From contig NZ_KB902578.1 of the NCBI RefSeq assembly GCF_000379605.1, positions 470,291 to 534,290 of the forward strand: DNA of 64,000 bases, in the 5' to 3' direction. Each line of letters starts with the position of its first letter. The first letter of the stretch is position 1. The position numbers and the translations under genes were made by a program. The notes under the pieces are model-generated. The model saw nothing but the letters and a program-made list of their open reading frames with translations, searched no databases and had not been told where the DNA came from. The stretch is from Rhizobium giardinii bv. giardinii H152. Lineage in GTDB: Bacteria; Pseudomonadota; Alphaproteobacteria; Rhizobiales; Rhizobiaceae. Shown here in pieces: positions 52,074 to 60,955 of the stretch.

Positions 52074-53378
52074 TTGGCCATCCGCCTCGACTATCTCACG
52101 CCCAGCTTCGAAGAACAGTTCGCGGCCTTTCTGACGACCAAGCGGGAGGTTTCGGAAGATGTGAATGCGGCCGTGCGGGCGATCATCGATGACGTGCGCA
52201 GGCGTGGCGATGCGGCGCTCGCCGATTACACGCGGAAATTCGATGGCCTCGATTTTACGGTGACCGGCATGGCCGTGACCGCGCAAGAGATCGACGCGGC
52301 GATCGCGATGGTTCCCTCCGAGGTCCTCGGCGCGCTGAAGGTCGCCGCGGTCCGGATCGAGGCGCATCATGCGCGGCAGCGGCCGAAGGACGACATCTAC
52401 GAGGATTCGATGGGCGTCGGCCTCGGCTCGCGCTGGACGGCGATCGATGCGGTCGGCCTCTACGTACCGGGCGGCACGGCGAGCTATCCGAGCTCGGTGC
52501 TGATGAATGCGCTGCCGGCGAAGGTGGCGGGTGTCGAGCGCATTGTCATGGTCGTGCCTGCCAATGGCGGCGTCATCAATCCGGCGGTGCTTGCGGCTGC
52601 GCGCATGGCGGGCGTCGAGGAAATCTACCGCATCGGCGGCGCCCAGGCGATCGCCGCTTTGGCTTATGGCACCGCGACGATTGCGCCGGTCGCCAAGATC
52701 ATGGGACCGGGCAATGCCTATGTCGCCGCGGCCAAGCGCCAGGTGTTCGGTACCGTCGGTATCGATATGATCGCCGGCCCATCGGAAGTGCTCGTCATTG
52801 CCGACCGTGACAACGATCCGGACTGGATCGCTGCCGATCTTCTGGCCCAGGCCGAGCACGATGTCGGCGCCCAGTCGATCCTGATCACCGACGACGCGCC
52901 CTTTGCGGCGGCGGTCGAGGCGGCGGTCGAGCGCCAGTTGCGGACACTGCCGCGCGCCGAAACCGCAAGCGCCAGCTGGCGCGATTTCGGTGCGGTCATC
53001 CTCGTGCCCGATCTGGAGGTGGCGGTGCCGCTTGCCAATCGCATCGCGGCCGAACATCTGGAACTCGCCCTTGCCGATGCCGACGCGATGATCCCGAAGA
53101 TCCGCAATGCCGGCGCCATCTTCGTCGGCCGCCATACGCCGGAAGTGATCGGCGACTATGTCGGCGGCTCAAACCATGTGCTGCCGACGGCCCGTTCGGC
53201 CCGGTTCTCGTCCGGCCTCGGCGTGCTCGACTATATGAAGCGCACGTCCATCCTGCGCCTCGGCTCCGACCAGTTGCGTGACCTTGGGCCGGCAGCAATC
53301 GCGCTTGCCCGTGCCGAGGGCCTGGAAGCCCACGCGCGCTCGGTTGCCATTCGCCTCAACCTCGGGGAGGAAGGATGA
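52074..53378 (+). CDS. hisD: Histidinol dehydrogenase HisD
   Basis: 434 residues; oxidises histidinol to histidine with two NAD in the last two steps of histidine synthesis. Motifs include [20 protein letters not shown], the catalytic-region [23 protein letters not shown], and [18 protein letters not shown] with a zinc ligand histidine. It starts with TTG at 52074, supported by AAGGA eight bases upstream. Its stop overlaps the UPF0262 start (ATGA). Confidence 0.97.
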   Translation: MAIRLDYLTPSFEEQFAAFLTTKREVSEDVNAAVRAIIDDVRRRGDAALADYTRKFDGLDFTVTGMAVTAQEIDAAIAMVPSEVLGALKVAAVRIEAHHARQRPKDDIYEDSMGVGLGSRWTAIDAVGLYVPGGTASYPSSVLMNALPAKVAGVERIVMVVPANGGVINPAVLAAARMAGVEEIYRIGGAQAIAALAYGTATIAPVAKIMGPGNAYVAAAKRQVFGTVGIDMIAGPSEVLVIADRDNDPDWIAADLLAQAEHDVGAQSILITDDAPFAAAVEAAVERQLRTLPRAETASASWRDFGAVILVPDLEVAVPLANRIAAEHLELALADADAMIPKIRNAGAIFVGRHTPEVIGDYVGGSNHVLPTARSARFSSGLGVLDYMKRTSILRLGSDQLRDLGPAAIALARAEGLEAHARSVAIRLNLGEEG

Positions 53379-53845
53379 CAGGCAGCCACCGCCTCTGCGA
53401 TGTCGTGCTCGACCATACCATCGGCCGCTCAACGCCAGACGTGGAGCACGAGCGGGCGGTTGCGATCTTCGACCTGATCGAGGAGAACTTTTTCGAGCCG
53501 GCAGGCCATGCCGGCGGTCCCTACCGGCTGAACCTGTCGCTGATCGATTCGAAGCTCGTCTTTGCGATCACCACCGAGGAAGGGGGCAGCGTGGCGACCC
53601 ATATTCTGTCGTTGACGCCCTTCCGCCGGATCGTGAAGGACTATTTCATGATCTGCGAAAGCTATTACGAGGCGATCCGTTCCTCGACGCCGAGCCAGAT
53701 CGAGGCGATCGACATGGGTCGGCGCGGCATTCACAATGAAGGCTCGCAAACGCTGATGGACAGGTTGTCGGGCAAGATCAAGCTGGATTTCGACACGGCA
53801 CGGCGCCTGTTCACGCTTGTCTGCGTGCTGTACTGGCGGGGGTAG
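53375..53845 (+). CDS. UPF0262-family protein
   Basis: 156 residues of the alphaproteobacterial UPF0262 family; typical segments are [37 protein letters not shown], and [12 protein letters not shown]-like [13 protein letters not shown]. No function is established. The start overlaps the hisD stop by four bases and the next gene begins two bases after its stop, so it is made together with both. This order (hisD, UPF0262, phosphatase, infA) is conserved in Rhizobiaceae. Confidence 0.88.
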   Translation: MTGSHRLCDVVLDHTIGRSTPDVEHERAVAIFDLIEENFFEPAGHAGGPYRLNLSLIDSKLVFAITTEEGGSVATHILSLTPFRRIVKDYFMICESYYEAIRSSTPSQIEAIDMGRRGIHNEGSQTLMDRLSGKIKLDFDTARRLFTLVCVLYWRG

Positions 53846-53847
53846 TC

Positions 53848-54330
53848 GTGTCGGTCGCTGCCTCCTCCACTTTGACGCAGCAGACCGGGAAAGCGCCGCG
53901 GTCGGTGCTGTTCATGTGCGGCATGAACGCCATTCGCTCGCCGATGGCCGAAGTGCTGGCGAAGGCGATGCTGCCGGCGGGAACCTATATCGCCTCGGCC
54001 GGCGTCAGGCCGGGAGAGCGCGACCCCTTCGTCGATGTAGTGCTGGCGGAAATCGGGCTGACGGTGGGGCGGCATCAGCCGCATACGCTGGATGAACTCG
54101 AGGATGATTATTTCGACCTGATCGTCACGCTTGCGCCAGAGGCGCACCATGCGGCGCTGGAGTTGACGCGGTCGATGGCAATCGATGTAGTCTATTGGCC
54201 GACGCCCGACCCGACGGTTGCGACCGGAACCCGCGAACAGATCGTTGCGGCCTATCGTGACGTCCGAAATCACCTCGCCACGCTGCTCAAGCATCGTTTG
54301 CTTGGACAAATGCCGGACAAGATGGCATAG
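53848..54330 (+). CDS. Low-molecular-weight protein tyrosine phosphatase / arsenate reductase-like
   Basis: 160 residues. The P-loop CGMNAIRS (C-X5-R-S) at about residue 25 and a later DPT motif, the general-acid aspartate region ([11 protein letters not shown]), mark the LMW phosphatase family. It could be a phosphotyrosine phosphatase or an arsenate reductase; no ars genes lie nearby, so phosphatase is favoured. It starts with GTG two bases after the UPF0262 stop. Confidence 0.85.
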   Translation: MSVAASSTLTQQTGKAPRSVLFMCGMNAIRSPMAEVLAKAMLPAGTYIASAGVRPGERDPFVDVVLAEIGLTVGRHQPHTLDELEDDYFDLIVTLAPEAHHAALELTRSMAIDVVYWPTPDPTVATGTREQIVAAYRDVRNHLATLLKHRLLGQMPDKMA

Positions 54331-54455
54331 GCCTTGGTAAAACCGGAAAAGACGGGTCGTTGCTGTTCACAAAACCGCGGCGATTGTGTAGTTTCCGCCA
54401 AATTTTGAAGGGCGCCGGTCGCGTCCGCAGAAAAGCACAGAAAGAAATACCCTAC

Positions 54456-54674
54456 ATGGCGAAAGAAGAAGTCCTTGAATTCCCGGGCGTAGTCACCGAA
54501 TTGCTTCCCAATGCGACGTTCCGTGTCAAGCTTGAAAATGAACATGAGATCATCGCTCATACGGCCGGTCGCATGCGCAAAAACCGTATCCGTGTTCTCG
54601 CGGGCGACAAGGTGCTGGTCGAAATGACCCCGTACGACCTGACCAAGGGCCGTATCACCTATCGCTTCAAATAA
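54456..54674 (+). CDS. infA: Translation initiation factor IF-1
   Basis: 72 residues of the single OB-fold IF-1, starting [20 protein letters not shown] and ending RITYRFK. It binds the A site of the 30S subunit during initiation. The length and both ends match the family. The 125 bases upstream are AT-richer and may hold its own promoter. Confidence 0.98.
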   Translation: MAKEEVLEFPGVVTELLPNATFRVKLENEHEIIAHTAGRMRKNRIRVLAGDKVLVEMTPYDLTKGRITYRFK

Positions 54675-54725
54675 GCGCGGCGCGGCTTGTTTGCCGCAAA
54701 ACTCGAGATCGATGGCCCTGTTGCG

Positions 54726-55346
54726 ATGGCATTGACACACAAGCTGATTCTGGCCTCCGGTTCGCCGCGGCGTGTCGAGCTGCTCGCCCAGGCTGGCATC
54801 GAGCCGGCGCGCCTGATGCCGATGGATCTCGACGAGACGCCGAAACGCACCGAACATCCGCGTTCGCTGGCCTGGCGGCTGTCGTCCGAAAAGGCGCGCG
54901 CAGCCCTTGCAGCCATCAAGGGCGAGCCCGGCTGGGAGGGAAGCTACATCCTTGCTGCCGATACCGTCGTTTCCGTCGGCCGCCGCATCCTCGGCAAGCC
55001 GGAACTGGTCAGCGAGGCCTCGAGCGCGCTGCACCTTCTGTCAGGCCGCAGCCATCGCGTCTATACCGGTGTCTGCCTGATCACGCCGGACAATACCGTG
55101 CGCCAAAAGGTCATCGACACCAAGGTGCGGTTCAAGCGGCTCTCCAGCCACGATATCGACAGCTACCTCGCGTCGGGCCAGTGGCGCGGCAAGGCTGGCG
55201 CCTATGGCATCCAGGGCATCGCCGGCAGCTTCGTCGTCAAGCTGGTGGGCTCGTATACCAATGTCGTCGGATTGCCGCTGTATGAGACCGTGAGCCTGCT
55301 GATGGGCGAAGGTTATGACGTGCATGAAAGCTGGATGAAGGGCTGA
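54726..55346 (+). CDS. maf: Maf-family nucleotide pyrophosphatase
   Basis: 206 residues with the Maf signature [18 protein letters not shown], a catalytic [10 protein letters not shown], and the [13 protein letters not shown]-like [12 protein letters not shown]. Members hydrolyse non-canonical or modified nucleoside triphosphates. ATG 54726 is preferred because it matches usual family starts; a TTG 39 bases upstream is in frame. It lies between infA and yacG, the normal rhizobial order. Confidence 0.93.
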   Translation: MALTHKLILASGSPRRVELLAQAGIEPARLMPMDLDETPKRTEHPRSLAWRLSSEKARAALAAIKGEPGWEGSYILAADTVVSVGRRILGKPELVSEASSALHLLSGRSHRVYTGVCLITPDNTVRQKVIDTKVRFKRLSSHDIDSYLASGQWRGKAGAYGIQGIAGSFVVKLVGSYTNVVGLPLYETVSLLMGEGYDVHESWMKG

Positions 55347-55350
55347 CGCC

Positions 55351-55557
55351 ATGAGTTCGGAAGGAAACAAGAGCGCATCAAATGTTGCGCCGCTGCGCAA
55401 GACGGTGCCATGTCCAGAATGCGGGCGCCCATCGCACCGGGAACACTACCCGTTCTGCTCCGACCGCTGCCGCAATGTCGATCTCAACCGCTGGCTCACC
55501 GGATCCTACGCCATTCCGGTCGCCGACGATGAATCAAAAGCCGCAGACGAGGAGTAA
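55351..55557 (+). CDS. yacG: DNA gyrase inhibitor YacG
   Basis: 68 residues with the four zinc cysteines in CPECGRPSHREHYPFCSDRC and the conserved VDLNRWLTGSYAIP. YacG binds GyrB and blocks DNA binding by gyrase. It starts four bases after the maf stop. Confidence 0.95.
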   Translation: MSSEGNKSASNVAPLRKTVPCPECGRPSHREHYPFCSDRCRNVDLNRWLTGSYAIPVADDESKAADEE

Positions 55558-55604
55558 GGCAGTTCCGTGAATTTTTGCGGATAGCCGTTATTTTTCAGAT
55601 GTTT

Positions 55605-55647
55605 GCACCAAATGACATTTTCCTGTCGAAAAAACGTCATTTGGTGC
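55605..55647. repeat. 12-bp perfect inverted repeat between yacG and tRNA-Phe
   Basis: GCACCAAATGAC and GTCATTTGGTGC are perfect complements with a 19-base AT-rich spacer. It lies 48 bases after the yacG stop and about 100 bases before tRNA-Phe. No T run follows the right arm. Confidence 0.6.
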
Positions 55648-55748
55648 TGGACACCGCCGAACAAGATGTTATAACCCCGCTCGCTTCCGGGGCGCAGCCA
55701 ACCGCCCCACGGTTCTTCAAGCGGAACCACTGCTGAAAAAGCAGGGAT

Positions 55749-55824
55749 GCCCGGATAGCTCAGTTGGTAGAGCAGCGGATTGAAAATCCGCGTGTCGGTG
55801 GTTCAAATCCGCCTCCGGGCACCA
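55749..55824 (+). tRNA. tRNA-Phe(GAA)
   Basis: Acceptor stem GCCCGGA / TCCGGGC, D-arm TAGCTCAGTTGGTAGAGC, anticodon stem GCGGATTGAAAATCCGC (anticodon GAA), T-arm GGTGGTTCAAATCCGCC, and encoded CCA. Confidence 0.98.
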
Positions 55825-55927
55825 TTTAAAATTTTCCCGTTGATTTGATTGATCCTAGCCGATCAGAGAGCTTGGACTCAAACGGGGCACTTCGGGATTG
55901 GTCCTGATCCGCTTGTGTTTCTCATTT

Positions 55928-56062
55928 TCATTGCGGTTCCACCGTCGCTGGCGGGACGACCCCGCTCGTCGAAACGGGATTGTAGTAGGCGTTGTAGATC
56001 AACAGCAGCGCCAGGACGAAGAACGCTGCGGTCAAGACCAGCAGGACCTCGCGCGCGGTCAT
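55928..56062 (-). CDS. Small single-helix membrane protein, 44 aa
   Basis: Starts MTAREVLLVLTAAFFVLALL, one hydrophobic helix to residue 24, then INAYYNPV-like YNAYYNPVSTSG and a Pro/Val tail. No homologue known to me. It is the last of three tiny membrane-protein genes on this strand, and has no clear ribosome site, which lowers confidence. Confidence 0.45.
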   Translation of the reverse strand: MTAREVLLVLTAAFFVLALLLIYNAYYNPVSTSGVVPPATVEPQ

Positions 56063-56104
56063 TACTGGTCACCGGCGGACGATAGAAACTTGCGAGAGTG
56101 CGGC

Positions 56105-56272
56105 CTAGTCACGGAGCAGTTCCTTTCGCCAGGATCTTTCATCCATTCGATCTTGCTGGGTCAGTTTCAGTTCGGAATTGCATCGCCGGTTGCTGAACAT
56201 TCCGTAAGCGAGCGCAGAACCGATGATGGTAGCGCCGACGAGCAGGGCGAACATCCAGGTAGAGTAGTCCAT
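56105..56272 (-). CDS. Small membrane protein, 55 aa
   Basis: MDYSTWMFALLVGATIIGSA begins a single transmembrane helix that is followed by a positively charged, glutamine-rich cytoplasmic tail (RMDERSWRKELLRD). AGGGAGG six bases before the ATG is an excellent ribosome site. No family recognised. It lies between two other very small membrane proteins. Confidence 0.6.
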   Translation of the reverse strand: MDYSTWMFALLVGATIIGSALAYGMFSNRRCNSELKLTQQDRMDERSWRKELLRD

Positions 56273-56352
56273 GTCGCACCTCCCTTCGAACCGATAACGG
56301 ATAGAGCTTGCGGAAAGTTCCTGTGCTGCCGCGTGGGGCCGCAAGAGCAGTG

Positions 56353-56496
56353 TTACGAGGGGTCAACCACGCTCTCTTTCGGATCGATCGTGCCGTCCGG
56401 CTCGGTGACACGCAAGCTGGCAAGGTAGACGAGGACGACCGCCAAGGCGGAAAATGCAATGATGGCGATAACTGCATGCTTGCCGTTGCGGACCAT
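56353..56496 (-). CDS. Small membrane protein, 47 aa
   Basis: Starts MVRNGKHAVIAIIAFSALAV, a single hydrophobic helix, followed by a hydrophilic acidic tail (RVTEPDGTIDPKESVVDPS). GAGGAG seven bases before the ATG is a strong site and decides this start over a longer frame. No family recognised. Confidence 0.6.
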   Translation of the reverse strand: MVRNGKHAVIAIIAFSALAVVLVYLASLRVTEPDGTIDPKESVVDPS

Positions 56497-56728
56497 AACG
56501 CGCTCCTCAATGGGGCAACGGTTTTCGTTCGGTGTGGTTCCAATCCGCCGCGTGGGTGCCCATGACCGCCTTTCGACTGGCACGCTGACAGATTGAAACG
56601 GGCGGAGAACTTCGTTGAGCTATCGGCGTGTTATCCGACGCCTCATGCGTGTTGGGCGCAAACCAAATGCCACGCGCTTTCCAGCATAGCCGCTTGAGAT
56701 CAGTGAGGCAGCAGGCATCTTATGCCGG

Positions 56729-57130
56729 CTAGCCGCCGACGGTCGTCGGACGCGCAACGGTCGTCTCGCTGCTGAAAATGATCACTGCGAACAGCAAAAC
56801 ACCGGCAAAGATGATGAGCGACGCAACTGCGACAACGGGCTCCAGCGAGGGGTTTCCGGTGAGCATGACGTAGAGCGCCGGCACCAGCAAAGCCACGCCG
56901 GCCGTGTAGACGGCATATTGGATCATCGCGAGCCGGCGTTCTGCCTTGGCGGGATTGAGGGCATGATATCCGCCGAAGATCGCCATGGTGACCCATCCGA
57001 GCAGGTTCGCATGAGCATGGGCACCGATCGCACTATGATCGCCTGCGATGGCCATGTGTAGGCCCATCGAAATCCCGATGATCAGGAAGGCGATGGCTGT
57101 TCTGAAATAAAGCTGAGCGACGCGTGGCAT
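56729..57130 (-). CDS. Four-helix membrane protein with HAHAN motif (cytochrome oxidase subunit I-like fragment)
   Basis: 133 residues forming about four TM helices, with histidines in HMAIAGDHSAIGAHAHANLLGW. The HAHAN..GW pattern is like the first heme-ligand helix of heme-copper and NorB-type oxidases, and short proteins of this kind are often labelled cytochrome oxidase-like. A heme or metal role is possible but not shown; the catalytic helices of a real oxidase are absent. GGGGGG about eight bases upstream supports ATG 57130. Confidence 0.65.
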   Translation of the reverse strand: MPRVAQLYFRTAIAFLIIGISMGLHMAIAGDHSAIGAHAHANLLGWVTMAIFGGYHALNPAKAERRLAMIQYAVYTAGVALLVPALYVMLTGNPSLEPVVAVASLIIFAGVLLFAVIIFSSETTVARPTTVGG

Positions 57131-57304
57131 TCTCGATTCCCCCCATTGCTACCACGCCAATATTAGCATCGAATTGGATTTGCCGCGAAGAGCCAAACAG
57201 GCGCGCCGCGCAACTCCTCGCGCTGCGGCTGCGTCTGCGCGGTTCCGGCTTGCCTTGCGTTGATCTGCCAAACGGATGTCGAGTTTGAGGAGGCTGGCGT
57301 GCGC

Positions 57305-58522
57305 TCAAAATGCAAACACGTCGATCGGCTCGCCAAGTCCCCGCAACGCATGCAAGCCCAGATTCTCAAGCTCCGTTTGGCATCCCGCCGCCTCGACGAA
57401 GGCGCGTGAGAGAAGGACGGGGCGCTTGAGCTCCTTGGTCAGGCTTTCCAGGCGCGAGGCGATGTTGACGGCCGGGCCAATGACGGTGAAGTCGAGGCGG
57501 CTGCGCGAACCGATATTGCCGTACATGACATCGCCCACATGGACGCCGATACCATAGCCGAGGGCTGCATGACCCTTCTTCACGTTCTCCTCGTTCAGCG
57601 CCATCATCGCGGCCTGGCCTTCACGAATGGCCTTGAGCAGGTCATGGCATGCGCTGGCACTGCTGAGGGGGAAGATCGCGAGCAGGCCGTCGCCCATGAA
57701 TTTCAGGATTTCGCCGCCATGCCGTTCGATCGGCTCCGACATGGCATCGAAATAGCCGTTCAGGAGTTCTATGACATCGTCGCGCGGCCACATGTCGGAG
57801 ATGGCGGTAAAGTCGCGCAGATCGCAGATGAGGATTGCCGCGCTCACAGTGACGCCGCTGCCGCGGGTGGTTGCGCCAGCAAGGATCTGTTCGCTGGCAT
57901 GCGGGCCGACATAGGTTTCCAGAAGCGTGCGCGCCAGGCGGTTTTTCAGGCGGATTTCGCTGACAAGCGCAAAAGCGGGCAGCAGATCGGCCAGAAATGT
58001 AATCTCGGCATCGCTGAAGCCACCGGGCCTGTCGCTGGCGAAGGTGATGATATGCTGTTTGCCCAGCGTGTGCTTCAGGTGCCAGGCAACATAGTCGGTA
58101 TGCCCCTCGGCGCGGAGTTCGTCGTAAAGCGGGTAGGGTAGAGCGTCGCCGAATTCTGGCTCGAGGTGCTGGCGTACGACGGTCGCACCGCTGTTGAGCT
58201 CGTTGATCGGGCTGTTCCGATATTGGGCGGTGTCTTCGACGCCATAGCCAACGGTGCGGATATCGGCTTCCTTCATGCCTTTCAGCCACAGGATCCGGGC
58301 GCCGAGCCATTGCGGGTGAAGTATGCGGAAATGCAGCGTGCCGCGCGAGACCGGCACTCCGGCCTCGATGAGCTTGTCGCACATCTCTACGAAGATATTG
58401 TCAATGAATCGCTCGTCGCGCGTCTCGGTCATCAGCCAATCGATGATGCCGCTGCTGTCGCCCGGCAGCAGGTCTGCGCTGCAAGGACGCGGTCCGGAAG
58501 TCGCACTGGATGGAATTTGCAT
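57305..58522 (-). CDS. Class III adenylate/guanylate cyclase with N-terminal sensor region
   Basis: 405 residues. The first ~200 residues form a likely regulatory region that ends with LLPAFALVSEIR and a helix; the remainder is a class III cyclase domain with the metal aspartates in ICDLRDFTAIS and GGEILKFMGDGLLAIFP, and the substrate-specificity region RSRLDFTVIGPAVNIASRLE. It should make cAMP in the cytoplasm. A start at 58432 (MTETRDERF) is an alternative to 58522. It stands alone between small genes and glnII. Confidence 0.88.
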   Translation of the reverse strand: MQIPSSATSGPRPCSADLLPGDSSGIIDWLMTETRDERFIDNIFVEMCDKLIEAGVPVSRGTLHFRILHPQWLGARILWLKGMKEADIRTVGYGVEDTAQYRNSPINELNSGATVVRQHLEPEFGDALPYPLYDELRAEGHTDYVAWHLKHTLGKQHIITFASDRPGGFSDAEITFLADLLPAFALVSEIRLKNRLARTLLETYVGPHASEQILAGATTRGSGVTVSAAILICDLRDFTAISDMWPRDDVIELLNGYFDAMSEPIERHGGEILKFMGDGLLAIFPLSSASACHDLLKAIREGQAAMMALNEENVKKGHAALGYGIGVHVGDVMYGNIGSRSRLDFTVIGPAVNIASRLESLTKELKRPVLLSRAFVEAAGCQTELENLGLHALRGLGEPIDVFAF

Positions 58523-58691
58523 AACGACACCCCGTCATGATCGTTGGCGCTCAGGACTGCAAACTTAGTCACGCCGAGATCGGAATACCAGTGTGGGATG
58601 TGGCCTAAGTGTCTGGAGGCTGCGGGTGCCGATCGACAAACGGCTCAGGGAGGATCGGCCGGTCGAGGCGATGCCCGTCGATAAACAGAAT

Positions 58692-58721
58692 CGTGGCGCC
58701 GATTGGTGAATCGGCGCCACG
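58692..58721 (-). terminator. Intrinsic terminator of glnII
   Basis: A perfect 13-pair stem (CGTGGCGCCGATT / AATCGGCGCCACG) with a four-base loop begins ten bases after the glnII stop. The T run is weak (ATTCTGTTT), but the stem is very stable. Confidence 0.75.
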
Positions 58722-58730
58722 AGAAATCGC

Positions 58731-59771
58731 TTAGGCAGCAGCCGAAACGTTACCTTCGAGCGGAACTTCCGAGATCGTCTTCAGGATCTGGGAAGCGATC
58801 TGGTAGGGGCAGCCCTGCGAATTCGGGCGGCGGTCTTCCAGGTAACCCTTGTAGCCGTTGTTGACGAAGGAGTGCGGCACGCGGATCGAGGCACCGCGGT
58901 CAGCAACGCCGTAGCTGAACTTGTTCCACGGAGCCGTCTCGTGCTTGCCGGTCAGACGCAGGTGGTTGTCCGGGCCGTAGACGTCGATATGTGCCTGCAG
59001 GTTCTTTTCGAATTGCGCCATAAGGGCTTCGAAATACTCCTTGCCGCCGACTTCGCGCATATGCTTGGTCGAGAAGTTGGCATGCATGCCCGAACCGTTC
59101 CAGTCGGTGTCGCCGAGCGGCTTGCAATGGAACTCGATGTCGATGCCGTACTTTTCGCAGAGGCGAAGAAGCAGGTAGCGTGCCATCCAGATCTGGTCGG
59201 CAGCCTTCTTGGAGCCCTTGCCGAAGATCTGGAATTCCCACTGGCCCTTGGCCACTTCGGCGTTGATGCCTTCGTGGTTGATGCCGGCTGCCAGGCAGAG
59301 GTCGAGATGCTCTTCGACGATCTCGCGCGCGACACTACCGACGTTGGAGTAGCCGACGCCGGTGTAGTACGGGCCCTGAGGAGCCGGGTAGCCGCTTTCC
59401 GGGAAGCCGAGCGGACGGCCGTTTTCGTAGAAGAAGTATTCCTGCTCGAAGCCGAACCAGGCATCTTCGTCGTCGAGGATCGTTGCGCGGCTGTTGGACG
59501 GGTGCGGCGTGACGCCATCCGGCATCATCACTTCGCACATCACGAGCGCGCCGTTGGTGCGGGCCGGATCCGGGTAGATCGCTACCGGCTTCAATACGCA
59601 ATCCGAGCTGCGGCCTTCGGCCTGCTGGGTCGACGAACCGTCGAAGCCCCACAGCGGAAGCTGTTCAAGCGTCGGGAACGTTTCGAATTCCTTGATCTGC
59701 GTCTTACCGCGAAGATTCGGTACCGGTGTATAACCATCGAGCCAGATGTACTCGAGCTTGTATTTCGTCAT
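58731..59771 (-). CDS. glnII: Glutamine synthetase type II (GSII)
   Basis: 346 residues, eukaryotic-type glutamine synthetase typical of rhizobia. It begins MTKYKLEYIWLDGYTPVPN and includes LPLWGFDGSSTQQAEG, the metal-binding FGFEQEYFF, and GSGMHANFSTKHMR, then RPNSQGCPYQIA near the end. It forms glutamine from glutamate and ammonia with ATP. GAGAGG six bases before ATG 59771 decides the start; the longer open frame upstream is not coding. A sigma-54 promoter lies about 80 bases upstream and the divergent neighbour resembles its translational inhibitor gstI, so nitrogen control is expected. Confidence 0.97.
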   Translation of the reverse strand: MTKYKLEYIWLDGYTPVPNLRGKTQIKEFETFPTLEQLPLWGFDGSSTQQAEGRSSDCVLKPVAIYPDPARTNGALVMCEVMMPDGVTPHPSNSRATILDDEDAWFGFEQEYFFYENGRPLGFPESGYPAPQGPYYTGVGYSNVGSVAREIVEEHLDLCLAAGINHEGINAEVAKGQWEFQIFGKGSKKAADQIWMARYLLLRLCEKYGIDIEFHCKPLGDTDWNGSGMHANFSTKHMREVGGKEYFEALMAQFEKNLQAHIDVYGPDNHLRLTGKHETAPWNKFSYGVADRGASIRVPHSFVNNGYKGYLEDRRPNSQGCPYQIASQILKTISEVPLEGNVSAAA

Positions 59772-59852
59772 TTCGAACCTCTCATGGGTTGATGATGCAC
59801 AGCACCAGGGAAGCCTGTACCGCGCTGCGCCGCCAACGGCTGGCGACATACA

Positions 59853-59868
59853 TGCACGGCGCGTGCCA
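59853..59868 (-). promoter_or_regulatory. Sigma-54 promoter of glnII
   Basis: On the minus strand TGGCACGCGCCGTGCA has the GG-N10-GC arrangement of -24/-12 elements, with a full TGGCACG and a GTGC in place of TTGC. It is 82 bases from the start codon. I could not find a convincing NtrC site in the 390 bases beyond it. Confidence 0.8.
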
Positions 59869-60131
59869 GTTTGCGGGAGATGCCCGATCTGGTGGCTGAA
59901 ACGGGAAACACCGGTGCCGATTGGGTTCAGGGAGGCCGGGATCGCCCGGAAATGTGAAATCACTGGCAAAATTAGGCTTTTTCCACCGATGGAAGGCGAT
60001 TTTTCCTGATTTTGTAGCCTCGGTTCAATGAAAACCGCAGGCTCTGCGCAAAATTTACGCAAAACCTGCGGCAATTTGACTGGCGTGCAAACGCTTAAAA
60101 TTTGTCGCGAAAATCTCGCAAGAACGTCTGT

Positions 60132-60158
60132 GCCTAAAAAATGGCCTATTTTTTAGGC
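60132..60158. repeat. 11-bp A/T-rich hairpin followed by T run in the glnII-gstI region
   Basis: GCCTAAAAAAT and ATTTTTTAGGC pair perfectly over GGCCT. On the plus strand TTTGTGTATTTTTTTT follows, as in a terminator. It sits about 100 bases before gstI, so it may act as an attenuator, or as a block between the divergent units. Confidence 0.55.
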
Positions 60159-60260
60159 TTTGTGTATTTTTTTTAATCAATCCGCGCAAATCCCGCGCAA
60201 CTCTGCTATGGTCACGAAATTCGACCCCGGACAGGCTCCGAAACAAAAGAAAGTCGATTC

Positions 60261-60452
60261 ATGGCAATGATTTCTGCAGGCGAGACCGCCACGATCTTCG
60301 AATTCCCCGCTGGTGGCCGTAAATTGGGGGGACGCCGCTTCGAGCAGGCGGGCACCATTACCGATTTTCGCGCCAAGCAGCTTCCGGTAGTCGATTACAG
60401 CAACTGGTACCACGAAGAAGCGCTCCGCGAGGAGCAGGCGCCGAAGTCCTGA
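60261..60452 (+). CDS. gstI: Glutamine synthetase translation inhibitor GstI (DUF2735 type)
   Basis: 63 residues, the length of GstI of Rhizobium leguminosarum, in the same divergent position next to glnII. It opens MAMISAGETATIFEFPAGGR, has the family-like FPAGGRKLGGRRF, and ends VVDYSNWYHEEALREEQAPKS. In R. leguminosarum GstI lowers glnII translation; the same role is inferred here. ATG 60267 is a possible alternative start. The ribosome site is weak. Confidence 0.82.
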   Translation: MAMISAGETATIFEFPAGGRKLGGRRFEQAGTITDFRAKQLPVVDYSNWYHEEALREEQAPKS

Positions 60453-60842
60453 TCAGGACGGAAGCCCCGGCTCCTGCCATTCTCGACTATGCCGCTCCAG
60501 CAGAGCGCCGCGTTTGCGCGTTGATGATAATCCGCGTGATACGATTGGTTGATTGAGAACGCCCCCTCGACACACCTGAAAGCCTGATCCTTCGACTCTC
60601 GGAGAGCTTTCCGCCGGTCAATCGCGAGCATATGGTTAACAAATGCCAACCGCTCGACCGAATGTGACGCTATTTTAACAGTTTAGGCGCAAATTAAGGC
60701 AGATCGCCTTTCGACCGGATCAAAACCGCTGCTGGTCCGTTGTCCGAGAGGAGGTCAGCGTCTCGGCAGGCATGCCGGGGCGGGCGAAGATCGCCGCAGG
60801 GCGGAACCATACGGTCTCACGTTGATCCTGCGGAGGGAAAGG
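60453..60842. other. Intergenic region without a recognised gene
   Basis: 390 bases after gstI. Open frames here have poor composition. An AT-rich block at 60640-60700 may carry the promoter of the 31-residue membrane peptide that follows. No terminator hairpin was seen for gstI. Confidence 0.4.
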
Positions 60843-60938
60843 ATGCACGGCATGGCTGATCACATCATGAAGACGCTTTTGAACATCATGGCTGCGCTGT
60901 CGCTCGCCGCCTTCATGGTTCTGTTCATCGTCCTGTAA
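60843..60938 (+). CDS. Small membrane peptide, 31 aa
   Basis: GGAGGGAAAGG lies directly upstream. The peptide starts MHGMADHIMKTLLN and the remainder is one hydrophobic helix (IMAALSLAAFMVLFIVL). A second in-frame ATG at 60852 would have better spacing. The strong ribosome site and single membrane helix suggest a real small protein. Its stop lies 17 bases before the convergent DUF930 gene end. Confidence 0.5.
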   Translation: MHGMADHIMKTLLNIMAALSLAAFMVLFIVL

Positions 60939-60955
60939 GCCGGCGACCGCTCGGC

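Noticed and set aside
60070-60100. Sigma-54-like TGGCGTGCAAACGC ahead of gstI
   Set aside because: The GG and GC dinucleotides are nine bases apart instead of ten and the -12 element is poor.
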